DNA of 64,000 nucleotides, taken from positions 2,691,267 through 2,755,266 of the forward strand of contig VYZB01000040.1 of the NCBI GenBank assembly GCA_013397455.1, read 5' to 3'. The DNA comes from Crotophaga sulcirostris. Taxonomy: Eukaryota; Chordata; Aves; Cuculiformes; Crotophagidae. This document shows positions 51,106 to 62,800 of the stretch, in pieces (the stretch's first letter is position 1; each line of letters begins with the position of its first letter). Below the pieces are notes generated by a model. That model was not told the DNA's origin, did not search any database, and saw nothing but the letters and a program-made list of their open reading frames with translations. The position numbers and the translations under genes were made by a program.

Positions 51106-51653
51106 AGGCCTCACCTTGAATATTAGGCCTCACCTTGAGTACTGTGTGCAGTTCTGGGCCTCTCAGTCTGGGAAAGATGTCAAGATACTGGAGTGTGTCC
51201 AGAGGAAAGCAACGAAGATGATGAAGGGGCTGGAGCTCAAGCCCTACGAGGAGCGACTGAGGGAGCTGGGGTTGTTTAGCCTGGAGAAGAGGAGGTTCGG
51301 GGGTGACCTTATTGCTCTCTACAACCACCTAAAAGGAGGTTGTAGTCAGACAGGGGTTGGTCTCTTCTCTCAGATGACCAGTGACAGAACTAGAGGACGT
51401 GGACTCAAGCTTCGTCAGGGGAGGTTTAGGTTTGATATTAGGAAGAAATTCTTCCCTGAAAGGGTGATTGGCCATTGGAATGCACTGCCCAGGGAGGTGG
51501 TGGAGTTGCCAACCCTGAAGGTGTTTAAGAGGAGATTGGATGAGGCACTCAGTGCCATGGTTTAGATGATGAGTTGGTGTTAGTGTTGGGTTATAGATTG
51601 AACTCGATGATCTCAGAGGTCCTTTCCAACCTTGTGATACTGTGATACTGTGA
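51106..51653 (+). mobile_element. Young CR1 LINE 3' fragment with open ORF2 end
   Basis: This 5'-truncated CR1 keeps the last part of ORF2 open from about 51116 to 51565 (149 codons, ending in Met-Val before the stop). It includes [52 protein letters not shown] and [17 protein letters not shown]. It then runs through the 3' untranslated region to TGATACTG-type octamers ending at 51653. The lack of stops and frameshifts over 450 bases, and its close match to three other copies here, indicate recent activity of this subfamily. It has no RT domain and cannot move by itself. Confidence 0.95.
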
Positions 51654-53087
51654 ATAAAAAGCTCTTCAGAAACCGAATCATGATTACAGTCTTACTAAAG
51701 AAACCTAAAGCCTGTTTTTCAGCAAATAATTAACCCATTTGATCAGACAGGACAGAGAAGCCATTTCTGTGTCTTCTCTTACTGCCTTTGTTCCCCATGA
51801 TGAGGTAAAGTTTCTGTTGACTCTACAGCCCAGGTCTCAGCCTCCTCTGATGGTTAAGCATTTGAGTGTCCTGTAAATGTACATGTCAGTGTGCTGCATG
51901 GCCTGTGGTCTGCAGTACAGCCCTGCCATGGGGGAACAACCCACAGTATGTCATTTGCTCTGGTTTTGGGACCAGACTTCTCTCATAGACCAGGGACAAA
52001 GAGATTGATAGCTCTTGTTTTGCATGTGTGAATCCATAGTGTGCTCCTTGTCTCCTACAGGATACAGGACTTATCAGGTCTCTGAACAGAGAGAGGGTGG
52101 CCAGACTCATCTGTCTTATGTCCCATCACCCTGGAAATTGAACCAGTCAGGTGCCCCTGAAGGTTCTTTGTGACAGCTCCTGTGTACCCGGAACATTGCT
52201 TGTGACACTTGGTGGTCTCCAAGGGATCAGATCTGACTGATGCAACAAGGGATGTTTTGTTTAATTCTTGCAGGGCCTTTCCTAGAGCAGAAGAAGATGC
52301 AAAGGGTCTTCCTCTCTTACACCCCTTGTGCCAAGGTGAGCACAGTGAGAATCTTACAAGTGTGAGCTGTTTGCCAGTTTCTAAGGCATCTTTCTTGATG
52401 TCATTTGGCAAAATATAAGATAGAGATACAAAGCCCTACTTTACATTATGGTTCATCTCCTGAGGTGGGTCCTGGAAGCTTAAGTGCAGCAAGTAGCCTG
52501 CCTAGCATGAAAACGGATGTTGATTCAGGTAGTGACAGCATCTGAGGCTAAATGGAGAGTGAACAAACATTGCTTAAGGAGTATGATAGCATCACATATT
52601 GTGCAAATTGGCAAAAGGAAGATAATGTAAGCTGTAAGAAACAGCATGTTATTCCTCAATGCAACCATCCTAGAACAGAGACCTGGACTTAATTGTGTGC
52701 CCTGAAGTAAGGAACTTTTTGCTACGGCAAAAATTAATTTTAGCCATAGAGCATACTGAGAGCAAAGAATGGCTTCTTCATCTTGAGGAAAATACCCGGA
52801 GCTCTCCTCCTTCTCCACAGCACCCAGGGACAGTCTGGTTGAGCTGCCTGTGTCTGTAGGAATAAATGAAACAGGCCAGATCCTGCTCTGGCCCTGAGGA
52901 GAATTGGCACCACACAGCTGGTGCCTGCTTGCCTAGACTCTGAAATACTATGTTCTCATCTGTAGAGCTCATTGGGAACAGGCTGTTTGGGAGCAGCCTC
53001 ACCCATGCTGTCCCCCAAACTGCACTGAGGCTTGCCTGGGAGAGCATCGTTTGAGTCAAATGACAGGTAAACAGCATGGGTGATTTT
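51654..53087. other. Non-coding spacer between two CR1 copies
   Basis: No gene or repeat is recognised. ORFs up to 132 codons on the minus strand show no family resemblance. Confidence 0.5.
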
Positions 53088-53447
53088 ATAGAATCATAGA
53101 ATTGTCTGATTGGAAAAGAGATCATCGAGTCCAGCTGTACCTGTCCTCTGCTAAACCACATCCCCCAGAAACTCATCTACCAGTCTTTTAAACACCTCCA
53201 GGGATGGTGACTCAACCACTTCCCTGGGTAGCCTGTTCCACTGCCTGATCACCCTTTCAGTGAAGAATTTTTTCCTAATATCCAGAGTAAACCTGGCCTG
53301 GCACAACTTATGGCCATTTCCTCTTGTCCTATCACCTGTCACTCGGGAGAACAGACCAACACTCCCTTTGCCACAACCTCCTTTCAGGCAGTTGTAGATA
53401 GTGGTGAGGTCTCCCCTCAGCCTCCTCTTCTCCAAGCTAAACAAGCT
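53088..53447 (-). mobile_element. CR1 LINE 3' fragment (ATTCTATG-tail class)
   Basis: This reverse-strand CR1 begins with its terminal octamers (TATAGAATCATAGAATTG on the plus strand) and extends through the 3' untranslated region into ORF2. The minus strand is open over 53151-53444, giving [47 protein letters not shown] and [15 protein letters not shown]. It is moderately diverged from the 51-kb copy and carries the other tail class. Confidence 0.93.
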
Positions 53448-56442
53448 TTAAGGCATCTCTCAGGCCCATGACTTGATCCTGTATAGTTCAGTGGTAAGAA
53501 TATTGCTGCTGTGACCCAGCTAGTGTGAAAAGTACGTAGAGCTGTGCTAAGAGTTCAACACAGTACCCAGGGTAATGAAAAATGTCTTGATTATTTCAAG
53601 ACGCCAGTCTTGATTATTTCTCTGGAAAACAATCAGCACTAACAGGGATCCTTCTCAGTTCCTCTTTGGAGCAACCTGCCACGCGTCAGAAGTAACCCAC
53701 AGACAGGCTCTAATTGTGAATAGAGTCCACATCCCCACCAACGCTGTGTTGCATGGCTGGCTGCCAAAACCAGGCTAACATCATTAAAAGAAAATTGCAT
53801 CTCTGTGGGTTTTCACTTCCTTGGCCACAGCAGGTGCCTGTACTGGGTGGTAAAACGCAACTGCAGCTGCTACAGCTGTTCCTCTGGCACCAAAGCAAGA
53901 GTTCAGTTAAAACCCAGGAAGGGTATACTATGTTCTACTTGTAAACCCTAGACAGTGGTTTGCCATCATTTCGTTCCAGGACATTTATTGAAATTAGCAT
54001 GTGGTGGCTGGGGGCTTTGCTGTAGGATTCTCCCCCTCCCCCCTTTTTTTTTCAAGAGTAGAGGGGGATTGTTTTGGGGTTTCTGTTTTAAACCACTATC
54101 TGAGGAAATTATCCAAGCCAAAGATGCTGCCAGCCGTTTTCCCTATAGAGATGGTTCTCGATGCAGTGTGAGGTAATGAATGACACATGTGAAGAGCACC
54201 CGCTTAGGAAATACTGGGCCCACTGACAGCAGTCAGGCATTTGGTGTAATTAGAAACCAGCTTGTTGAGCTAAACGGATCGTCTGAGTCACCTCTAGACA
54301 GCCAAGTGCCAAAGCGCCGTCTACAGTGTAATTTGCTGGTCAATATTTTTCACAAAAAGGTTCTCCCTCGGTGCTGCCTCCAATGCCTTTGTTCACTGAT
54401 TATAACTGCCTGCGAGTTGCAGTAGCCTGGCAGCTTCTTTGGCACCCAGTGATTTGCTTTGAGAAACTTCTAAATCTATAGCAAAGCTCCTGGTTTTCTT
54501 TCAAATTGTCATTCACTGGGGTGATGAGGGGCAGAAATGGAGATCTGTAACGGAAAGAAGCTTCCAAAGACCTTTAATGTCATAAGTAACTGAGATTATA
54601 CAAAAAGAAGGGGGAAAAGAGAAAACTGGTATACAGAGAGTGCTGGAATAAAGCCAATTTTAAAGCATAATTTCCCTTTGAATAAAGAAATTTTTGCCCT
54701 CTGCACCCTATACTTCCGTAGCCATTGAATCACCAGCTGCCATTATAAGGCAGCAGCTTTTTTTCTCCATAACCAGTACAGAGATAGTTTTTGATATTTA
54801 ACATTATAATAGCATCTCACCCATATCATTCTGATGTATTGGTTCAGCTTTCCTGTGAGATGTAAATAAGTGGAATAGAAAGATAGCAGTCAGGTCCTTG
54901 ACCATGACATCTCAGTTTCTGTGCAAAAGCTGTCCTGAAATGAAAGAGCAATCAGAAGAACAGCAGTAAATGAGGACTCTGCTGACCTCCCCTCTGCTCT
55001 TACACAGAGGAAGGGCTGAAATGTCCTTTCCACCCAAAGAAGGAAAAAGAGCAATGCTGTGCATGTGCAAAGCCAGATGATAGGGCAACCTTCAGCAGTT
55101 GCACAACAGCTGTGTCCATCAGGAGATGGCTGCATGGATAAATCCTTGCTTGTAATTATATAAAAAAGATGACTGGCTTCAGTTTGGGAAGAAGATAGTA
55201 AAACTGCTCCATAGTAAATATGAAGCTCAGATGTTGTTACTGTGAGTATAATACTGACTGCATTATAGGGGTGGTCTTCACTGAAGGACTGGTCTGGTTG
55301 TGCTGAAGAGCACACACTTTCAAGGATTTGTACCGCATCTATGTTTATGAGAACAATTCTGTTTATTGTAGGGGCTGTCACTGATACCTCATACTATTTC
55401 CATGGTTGAGTGCTTCTGCATGTCTCTTGCAGGGACAAAGCCCTAGTTTTCCTCTGTTCCCTTCAGAGGTTTTCTGGAAAACCATCTTTACCATCCCAGA
55501 GCCTCTGCTCCCTTCATTCTTTCTCTTACGCTTGAAACTGGAAAAAAAATATAATCCCTTTCCTAGTTTTTGAACCTTCATCAAAATACAACATAATGAG
55601 GAATACTCAAGAAAGTAGCTGTCCCCCAGTGTGTGACAGCCTCATAAATGCCTAGTCAGAACTAGACATACAAAACTAGACTCCAGTGCCATAATCTAAA
55701 AGAATTTCACGGCAGGGAAACCATGTGAAAATCTAGTCTTATTTTATCCATGCCACAGACACTGTGGACTCAACTCAGTTGCCTAAACATAGATGTTTCG
55801 TGCCACCTGAAATCTCCAAGTGCATATAAGACCACCATTTAGTGTTGACCCAGGACCTCTGGTAGAAATACGCACCTAGAGGGACACCTAGAAGTCAGAG
55901 GATATGTTAGGTCTTCTTAAATGTTTATAACTTCCCTATATTTATGTGACCTTTTATGAACCCTAATATTTGAGCTTAAAACTCAGAATTTAGGAAAAAT
56001 GTTTAAAAGAAGAAGCAAGGGAGACTACCATACTGTCAATGCCTGAGATCTCACTTTGGTACTATAAAGTTTGAGCACTGACCTCCTGGGCTGCTTTTTC
56101 CCTGGGTTGTTTGTGCAAAATGTTGTATTATTTCAACTAAAAAAACGCTTTTTGACAAGTTATGCTGTTGGGTGGCCATATTTACTGTTGAGACTGATGT
56201 TCTCAAAGCTAGATCTCTAGATGTGATTTTGTTTTGAGTCTCTCTATCTCTGTGAGGACCCACCTCTTCTTGAAAGCCATTAGGGCATTGCAGGTAGATC
56301 ATAAGGAATTCAGATGGGAGTGTTGTTTGATCAATTTTGGTTTTCAGTTGTTCCAGAAACCCTGACTTCATGCAGAAGAAAATCCTGTAGCTTTTGCTCT
56401 TTTACTCACAAACATTAACATTTAGTCTTATGGAGTATTTAC
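53448..56442. other. Non-coding DNA with a candidate conserved block
   Basis: No gene is recognised. About 54070-54480 is repeat-free, of balanced composition with retained CpGs, and holds TAATTAG- and TAATGA-type words. It reads like conserved non-coding DNA, but this cannot be shown from one genome. Confidence 0.4.
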
Positions 56443-56447
56443 ACACT

Positions 56448-56831
56448 TGTCGTGGTTTAACTCTAGTTGGCAACTAAGCACCATGTAGCAGCTTGCATTG
56501 TTCCCCACCAGTGAGATGATAGAGAGAACCGGATGGGTAAAAAGTGAGAAAATTCCTGGGTTGGGATAAGAACAGTTTACTGTTTGAAATATAATAATAA
56601 AATATACTACTACTAACAATAATAACAATAATAACAATAACAAAAAGAGAGACAAATAGAAGAAAAACAGGAAATACAAATGAAAAACAATTGCTTACAA
56701 CTAAATTACAACAATTGCAACAACTAAAACATCAGTGTATTATCCACATTATTCTCACACTAAATCCAAAACACAGCACTGTACCAGCTACTAGGAAGAA
56801 AATTATCTCTATCTTAGTCCAAACTAGGACA
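56448..56831 (-). mobile_element. Solo LTR of an avian ERV (ERVL-like)
   Basis: The element starts TGTCGTGGTTTAACTC and ends AAACTAGGACA, so it has TG...CA termini. It is flanked by a perfect 5-bp target-site duplication ACACT (56443-56447 and 56832-56836). Inside are the phrases GGCAACTAAGCACCATG, GTGAGATGATAGAG, CTGGGTTGGGATAAGAACAG, an AAT/AAC-rich tract, and CACTGTACCAGCTACTAGGA near the far end. All of these occur in a solo LTR widespread in bird genomes that I place with ERVL types from memory. The length of 384 bp is shorter than I expect for a full copy, so the middle is probably deleted. No internal viral coding region is present. The minus orientation is inferred from the usual way this LTR is read and is less sure than its identity. 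Confidence 0.85.
56588..56646. repeat. AAT/AAC-rich simple repeat inside the LTR
   Basis: This tract of ATA, ACT and AACAAT units belongs to the LTR, whose relatives carry a similar AT-rich triplet tract. It appears expanded or degenerate here. Confidence 0.75.
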
Positions 56832-56836
56832 ACACT

Positions 56837-59800
56837 GCTTTCAGTTTATACATATGCCCTATGTGCTGAGCAAAACCTGTGAAAGGTATAACCTGACAGC
56901 ATAGAGACCAGATGAAAATCTTCAAGGAAACAGCTGAGGCAACTGAAAACAATCTAGAAATTTATGTTGAACTTCCCTGACTTATAACATACCAGGAAAA
57001 TCTGAAAGCAATCAAAAACTTCTCAAACACTTGTTTTTGACATGTTGTAAGTGAAACGTAAATGTCCTTTTTAAAAAAAACTTTCATATTGAAATCTACT
57101 TGTATTTGTTTTTTTAAGGTTAAAAATGCTTTCCAAACAAGCTGAAATGCTTAATTTCACAGAGTCTTTTTCCTTAGCTGCCATTTTTCCAATGTGGATG
57201 TTCAGTAAGAGAACCAAGAAATTGCCTATTCAGTCACTGTTGTTATGAAAGCCTTGCTTGTTTTGAAAGTCTTCAAAACTCTAAATATAAACATTTCCAG
57301 GATTTTCATGGCAAAACCAGATGTTTTCAGGCCCTTCTGAATTTTTGTTTTCATGGATTGAGACAAATAAGGGATGAATATAAAAGATTATTTTATTTTT
57401 CCCATTTTCGAGAAATAAAGCAAAAATTATCGTACATGAAGTGAAAAATTCAAAGGTTGCACAGATAATTTACTTGAGCAATTAGAATATTTTTTCTTAA
57501 ATACTTTGCTGACACATAACCTGTCTCATAACACACTAGAGAACTTCAGCTAACACAAATCACTGTAGCACAGAGGACTTTCATTAAGCTAATTTAGCTT
57601 GCCCCCTTTGGAAACTTTCTGCTTTATTCTTAGTTCTCGGTCCAAGTAACTTTCTGAATATGTCCCTTAAATATTTCAGAAGTGGGTTATAAAGGTTTGG
57701 TTTATATATTCAGAACCAGTATTACACTGCTAATTTGCAACTTCTCCAAATAAAACAAAGTTCCTCTTTCAGGTTTACACAACTATACTCAAAGGAAGTA
57801 TTTTCCTTTTCCTATATGTTAGTGTTAATGGGAATTAACTGATATCAATTGGATTTTCATGCTTCAGGAGCTAAGTTTTGGGCTTTGGGTGGTTGGGATG
57901 TAATGTAATCTTACATTAAGTTACGTATGTCTTATGTGATGTGATTTTATTTTTGCAATAAAACTATCTGGATTGTTGATTTTTATCATCCTTACAAAGG
58001 GCATATGGATCTTTGACGTGATTATGCCATATTTCATTGGGAGATGTAAAAATAATTTTCTTTATTAACTGCAAAAAAAGATTTAATTTGGTGACTGAAG
58101 GAAAATACTTCAAACATCTCTGTACATAAACTGTTTCTAAAACAGGCAATGGAAATTTCCTTTCTTGGAATTTTTTGCTTTGGATTAACCATAGCAGTTA
58201 TTTTTCTGATATGTTCCAGCCAATTGTTGCAATCACTGTGGTCTTGTTAGGATATTTCCTTGAGAAAACGACTGCTCCCTTTTTTCCCTGTAGAATTCTT
58301 AGAATGAAAACATCATTTTACTGTCAGCAATGTGATGTGTTTCAGGGTAAGGAACTAATGACAGGTCACGACTCTCTTCAAGAAGGAAAAACAAGCCTTC
58401 TCCAAAGTATGAAAAGGCAAGTTGATTGCCTGCTCAGTGTCTGGGGATATTTTCTGAAGCCAAAGGATACATGGCATGATTGTCATATTCTTGCAGTCAT
58501 GGAAACACAGACTGTCTTAAAAACAGTGACCTTTGGCATCCCAGCTCCCTCTGAAACAGCTTATAAAAGACAGCCAAACTGAACCAAATCAGTGCAGAAT
58601 TCTCCATGCTTGATCACTCTCTGTAGCGCTTTGAGGTTGGCTGTTCTACCTTTCAAGGATCAAATCTTTCAGATACGATGTTGATTTTTTTTTTTTGCCT
58701 ACTGTTAACCTTTCTAAGCACAGCATTCACAGTGGCTCCTCTCCTCTACACACACACAAACTGAAATTAGCTAGGTGAGGCTGAGGCTCCAAGATGAAAC
58801 CTAGCCAAGTGCTAATCCCATAAATGCCTATAAATGAATGACAGAAGGTATTGTGCGAGGAGATGGTGTGTCTCCTATTCCCTCATCCATGCCTGAGTGC
58901 ACTCCTAGCAAGCTCATGCCGCCACCATTCCCACATCATCTCACCTCAGCTGCAGTAAGCACGCTGTCCATAGTTCCTTCTTAGAGCATCCAACCTAGCA
59001 GAAGGGAACTTGCTTGGTCCTGGTGGAGCAAACATGGGAGTTACTCTTTTAAGAGGTGTCCTACAGACCCATCCTTGATAAATAGATTTTGGTCCAGGAT
59101 CCAGGAGGTGATTGTGGCTCTTATGAAAGAGCTGCTACATTTCACGAGTTTTTTCTGTTGTTCTTGGTCCATTTTCAGAAGACAGTGCCTTGTTCAGTTG
59201 GGAACAGCATTGATGTTTAGCTATTTGATGCTATAATTTCATGAGAACATTAATTGTTTCCTACTCAGTGAAGAAAATAATGTACATCTTGGATCGTTAC
59301 CACAAAAAGAGAGGGAAAACACACAACCCAAATGCTTCCATTTCCCAGTCTCACTGGCGGTATGAAGAGTAAAATCTATTCATAAATGGTCAGCTAAGGG
59401 GAGTGGAGGCAGCTCTCTCCCTACATGAGGTGGTGTTGCCTTCCACCATGCCAGTTGGTCCCCATGTTCTTGTCATGGCAGGAATCCATCCAACTTGGTG
59501 TCATCTGCATGGCTGTTGGCCAAGATACCAAGAAGGATGGAGAAAGTGTCTTCGTTCTTCCAGTTCTCACCTGCATTCCCCAAGGGACCTACAGCCACCC
59601 ACACATGTTGCCATAACCCTGGTGCCAGGGCATGTCTGCAGGGACTTTCATGGTGAGCAGCTCGCAGCTTGCAGGGAACTGCATCCCTTCCAAAAAAAAA
59701 AATAAATCTGCAGAACTGAGTCCAGAGCTAAAAGCATCATACTTGTTGGCATTGTACTGAGTGTAGCAATTCCTTTCTCACAGAACAGCATAATGAGATG

Positions 59801-62800
59801 GGAACACCTCTGACAGCTGTTCATAAACTTGTTCATGCTGTTCAGTTTTCCCTGTTTTTCCACTGTGTGATAAAAAGCCAATGTGGTGTTTCATACTGCC
59901 CAACTTAACTTTTTTTTCCTTTTTTTTTCTCCCTTCTGATTCCAAAAGTCCTGATCCCTATTACCTAATGTCACGTAGCAGGAAATACCTCTCGGCAATT
60001 TATTCATTGGCTGCTCTTGTTTAATATGTATTTGGGCTTGGCTATTCCATTTTCAGCTGTTGCTAATTTTTTTTTTTTTACTGAAGAAGTGACCTACATT
60101 TTCATGAGGAAAAAGTCAGAGTTTGTAAATGCAGTAAAAATAATTTTTAAAACCTCCAAACTAATAAAGCTCTGTGAGACCAAGGAAGAATTGCCATGTG
60201 TCACCACAAATTGGTAAATTTCTATCTAGTGTGTGATAGCCCTGTTATCTTTATATCCAGCAGCAAATGAAATTCAAAGGAGAGAAGATTGAGCTCACAT
60301 GTTTTTCTGAACCTCCCAGACTGACATTTTCTTACACACTCTGTCTTGATGTGTAGCTGAGGCTCGGGTCTTATCTGACCCCAATCTGTGAATTATGCCA
60401 GATTACGTGGTGATTATTACCTAACAGAAAAGCAAAACATTTCTGCTTGCTCGTTTGAATCTGAAATCGAGTTTCTAGAGGGCATGAATTAGGAAGGAGT
60501 TCGTCATCTGTTCTCCAAGTTATTATTTTCCTAGTTTATCTACATATACGGTGTAATTCTATATCCATGGCTTCTTGGCAATAACAGGGTAACCTTGAGA
60601 GAAAGCAAAAAAATCTGTCAAAAAAGCTTTATTTTGGTGCAGACTTCATTTTTTCTTTATAAATCCTTCGAAGTTCCTTCTGGTGAGAGAAATTCTGCAC
60701 ATTTGCTTTCTGTCTTTTGCTAAGCTAAGTTCTTCGAAATTGCCCGACTGGTTGACAAGAAGCCTTGTCTGAAGCTAAGCATTGCATGTCTCTCAATTAA
60801 GGTGGGAAAATGCATTGAATGGACAAACTTGCTTTGCAGCAAGTAATGCAATGAACATTAAACTCAGATTATTCTTTCTGAAGTAGCAGGAGGGTAAACA
60901 ACTTTTTTGTTGAGGCTAACCAGTTTTGAGTAACCGAGGGTCAATGAAATGGGAAATTTGAGGGTTTGTGTCAGCCTAGATAACACTGGGCAGTTTCTTC
61001 TGAGTTGGAACTTAAGGGTCAAATCTATGTTTAATTTAACTGCAGACTCTTACCCCACATTCAAATGATCCATTATTTAACTAACTCTGCCAAACAGGAA
61101 GCAGTCAGACACACACATGGCAAAATGTCATGACACGAGTGTTCCTCATGCCCTTTGCATATGCCCCATGCTCAGGTTGTCTATCAAGCTAAAAGTTTGC
61201 CTGGATGATTTACTCAGGACAGAGATAACCAAAGGATTTCAGCTCAGTTTATTGCAATGGCTCTCACTCCCAGTGGATATCCATAACCTTGGTGCACTTT
61301 GTTTGAACAAGTGTTGCTGTCCAAAGAATTTTTAATAAGGTGCACAATGAAGTTTAATAATGTAGAGCAAGCACTTATGTTTAAACATATGTTAACAGTA
61401 TGTCTAAATGAATTGTTTATATTTCTGTGTCCAATACTGCTATTCAAAAAAAATTATATAAAGAAAAAATCGGGTGAAAAATTACCAAGCACATGCCTGA
61501 TGTTATTCTTCTTCTGGAGGAGCTACTTTGAAAACATGTGTCTTGTTATGTCATCAAGTTTATATTGTGCATTACAGTTTTCTGTGCCTGTCCAACAAAC
61601 TTTTATCTCACAGGCACTTCCACAGAAGTTGTATGAATTTCTTTCCTGCTTTTGACAGAATATCTGGTAATGGGAAATCCTTGCCACTATATTCTACATA
61701 AAGAAAACCAACAGCTTCCAAAATACAGACATGCTTCCAAATTTCTGTTGATAATCATGTTTTTTTCTATGAATTAAGTATTTTCTAAGTCAAAGCTCAT
61801 TGTGAAATTCAAAGATAAGAGTCTCGATGTCCCAAAATTCTAGTTGCTCCTGCTCCTGCTTTCTTTTTCCATTCCCTTTATTTTGTATGACAGTCTCTTT
61901 GGGGAACACTCTGTTTTTTCAGTGTCTTTTTATACAAATACTTGGTAGTATGCAAAATAACAACAATTATTTTAAGTGACCCTTTTTCACAAAACACTGC
62001 CAGTTCCCACAGAAAAAAACTGGCCCTAACTTACATTTAGAATTGAACTGTTTAGTTTGGGTAACAGCACAGATCTTCATCTTCCAGCGTTTATTCCATA
62101 CAGATAATTCCTTCTTGCTGTTCCTATAAGCCTGCGTATTTCTTGGTTAGGTAAGTCCTGAGGACTGATGGGAATGCTACATACACTATCTATTGCCTCA
62201 TTTGCAGTTGAAAAAAAGGGGTTCACAGTTTTTAATTTCCTCATTTCTTCAGTACTCTGCGCCCTAGTCTCCTGTTGTAGCCAGCATACACCAACAGAAA
62301 TAAATAGACAAAGGAATAGTATTGGTAGAAGTCAGAGCTTTGGTTTTGCCACCTGATGTGTCTTTCTGCCTTCAGGTTCTTCTCAGCTGCTAATGTGTCT
62401 GTGCCTGGCTCACCCCACCTGGCAGGGACCTGCAGCTGCTTTGCTTAGACCCTGTGGCAGCAGCAGCTTTAAGGACTCACATAGATTTATCTTCACTGGA
62501 GGCCTTGCGTGGATGTCAAAGGAGGCATCTCTGTCATCTTGACCTGGTGGCTGTCGTGCGAGTGATGTTCAATCCTAAAGAGAGGATCAGTCCATGACTG
62601 ACCTTATCCAGCTACCAAACAGAGGGATTGTCCAGCTTTGTGTGCAGACTGGTGAATCACCCAAAAGCCTTGGCCAAACTAAAGGAAATCAAAGGAATTG
62701 CTTATCTCATCTGCAGCATAGACTTGTCCAGCTCAGTGAAAGCTTACATTTAGTGCCAAATAATGAGTAACAGCCTATTCTGTTAAGGTTGTGATACCAT

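Noticed and set aside
53478..53560. tRNA-like A-box word TAGTTCAGTGGTAAGAAT with a partly paired D-arm
   Set aside because: There is no proper acceptor stem, anticodon arm or B box at the right distance, so it is at most a decayed tRNA-derived trace.
54890..55381. 163-codon minus-strand frame with a hydrophobic segment
   Set aside because: No family resemblance, no clear splice or promoter context, and of chance length.
56428..56679. Minus-strand frame with a run of leucines, membrane-like
   Set aside because: It is a translation of the AAT/AAC-rich tract inside the solo LTR.
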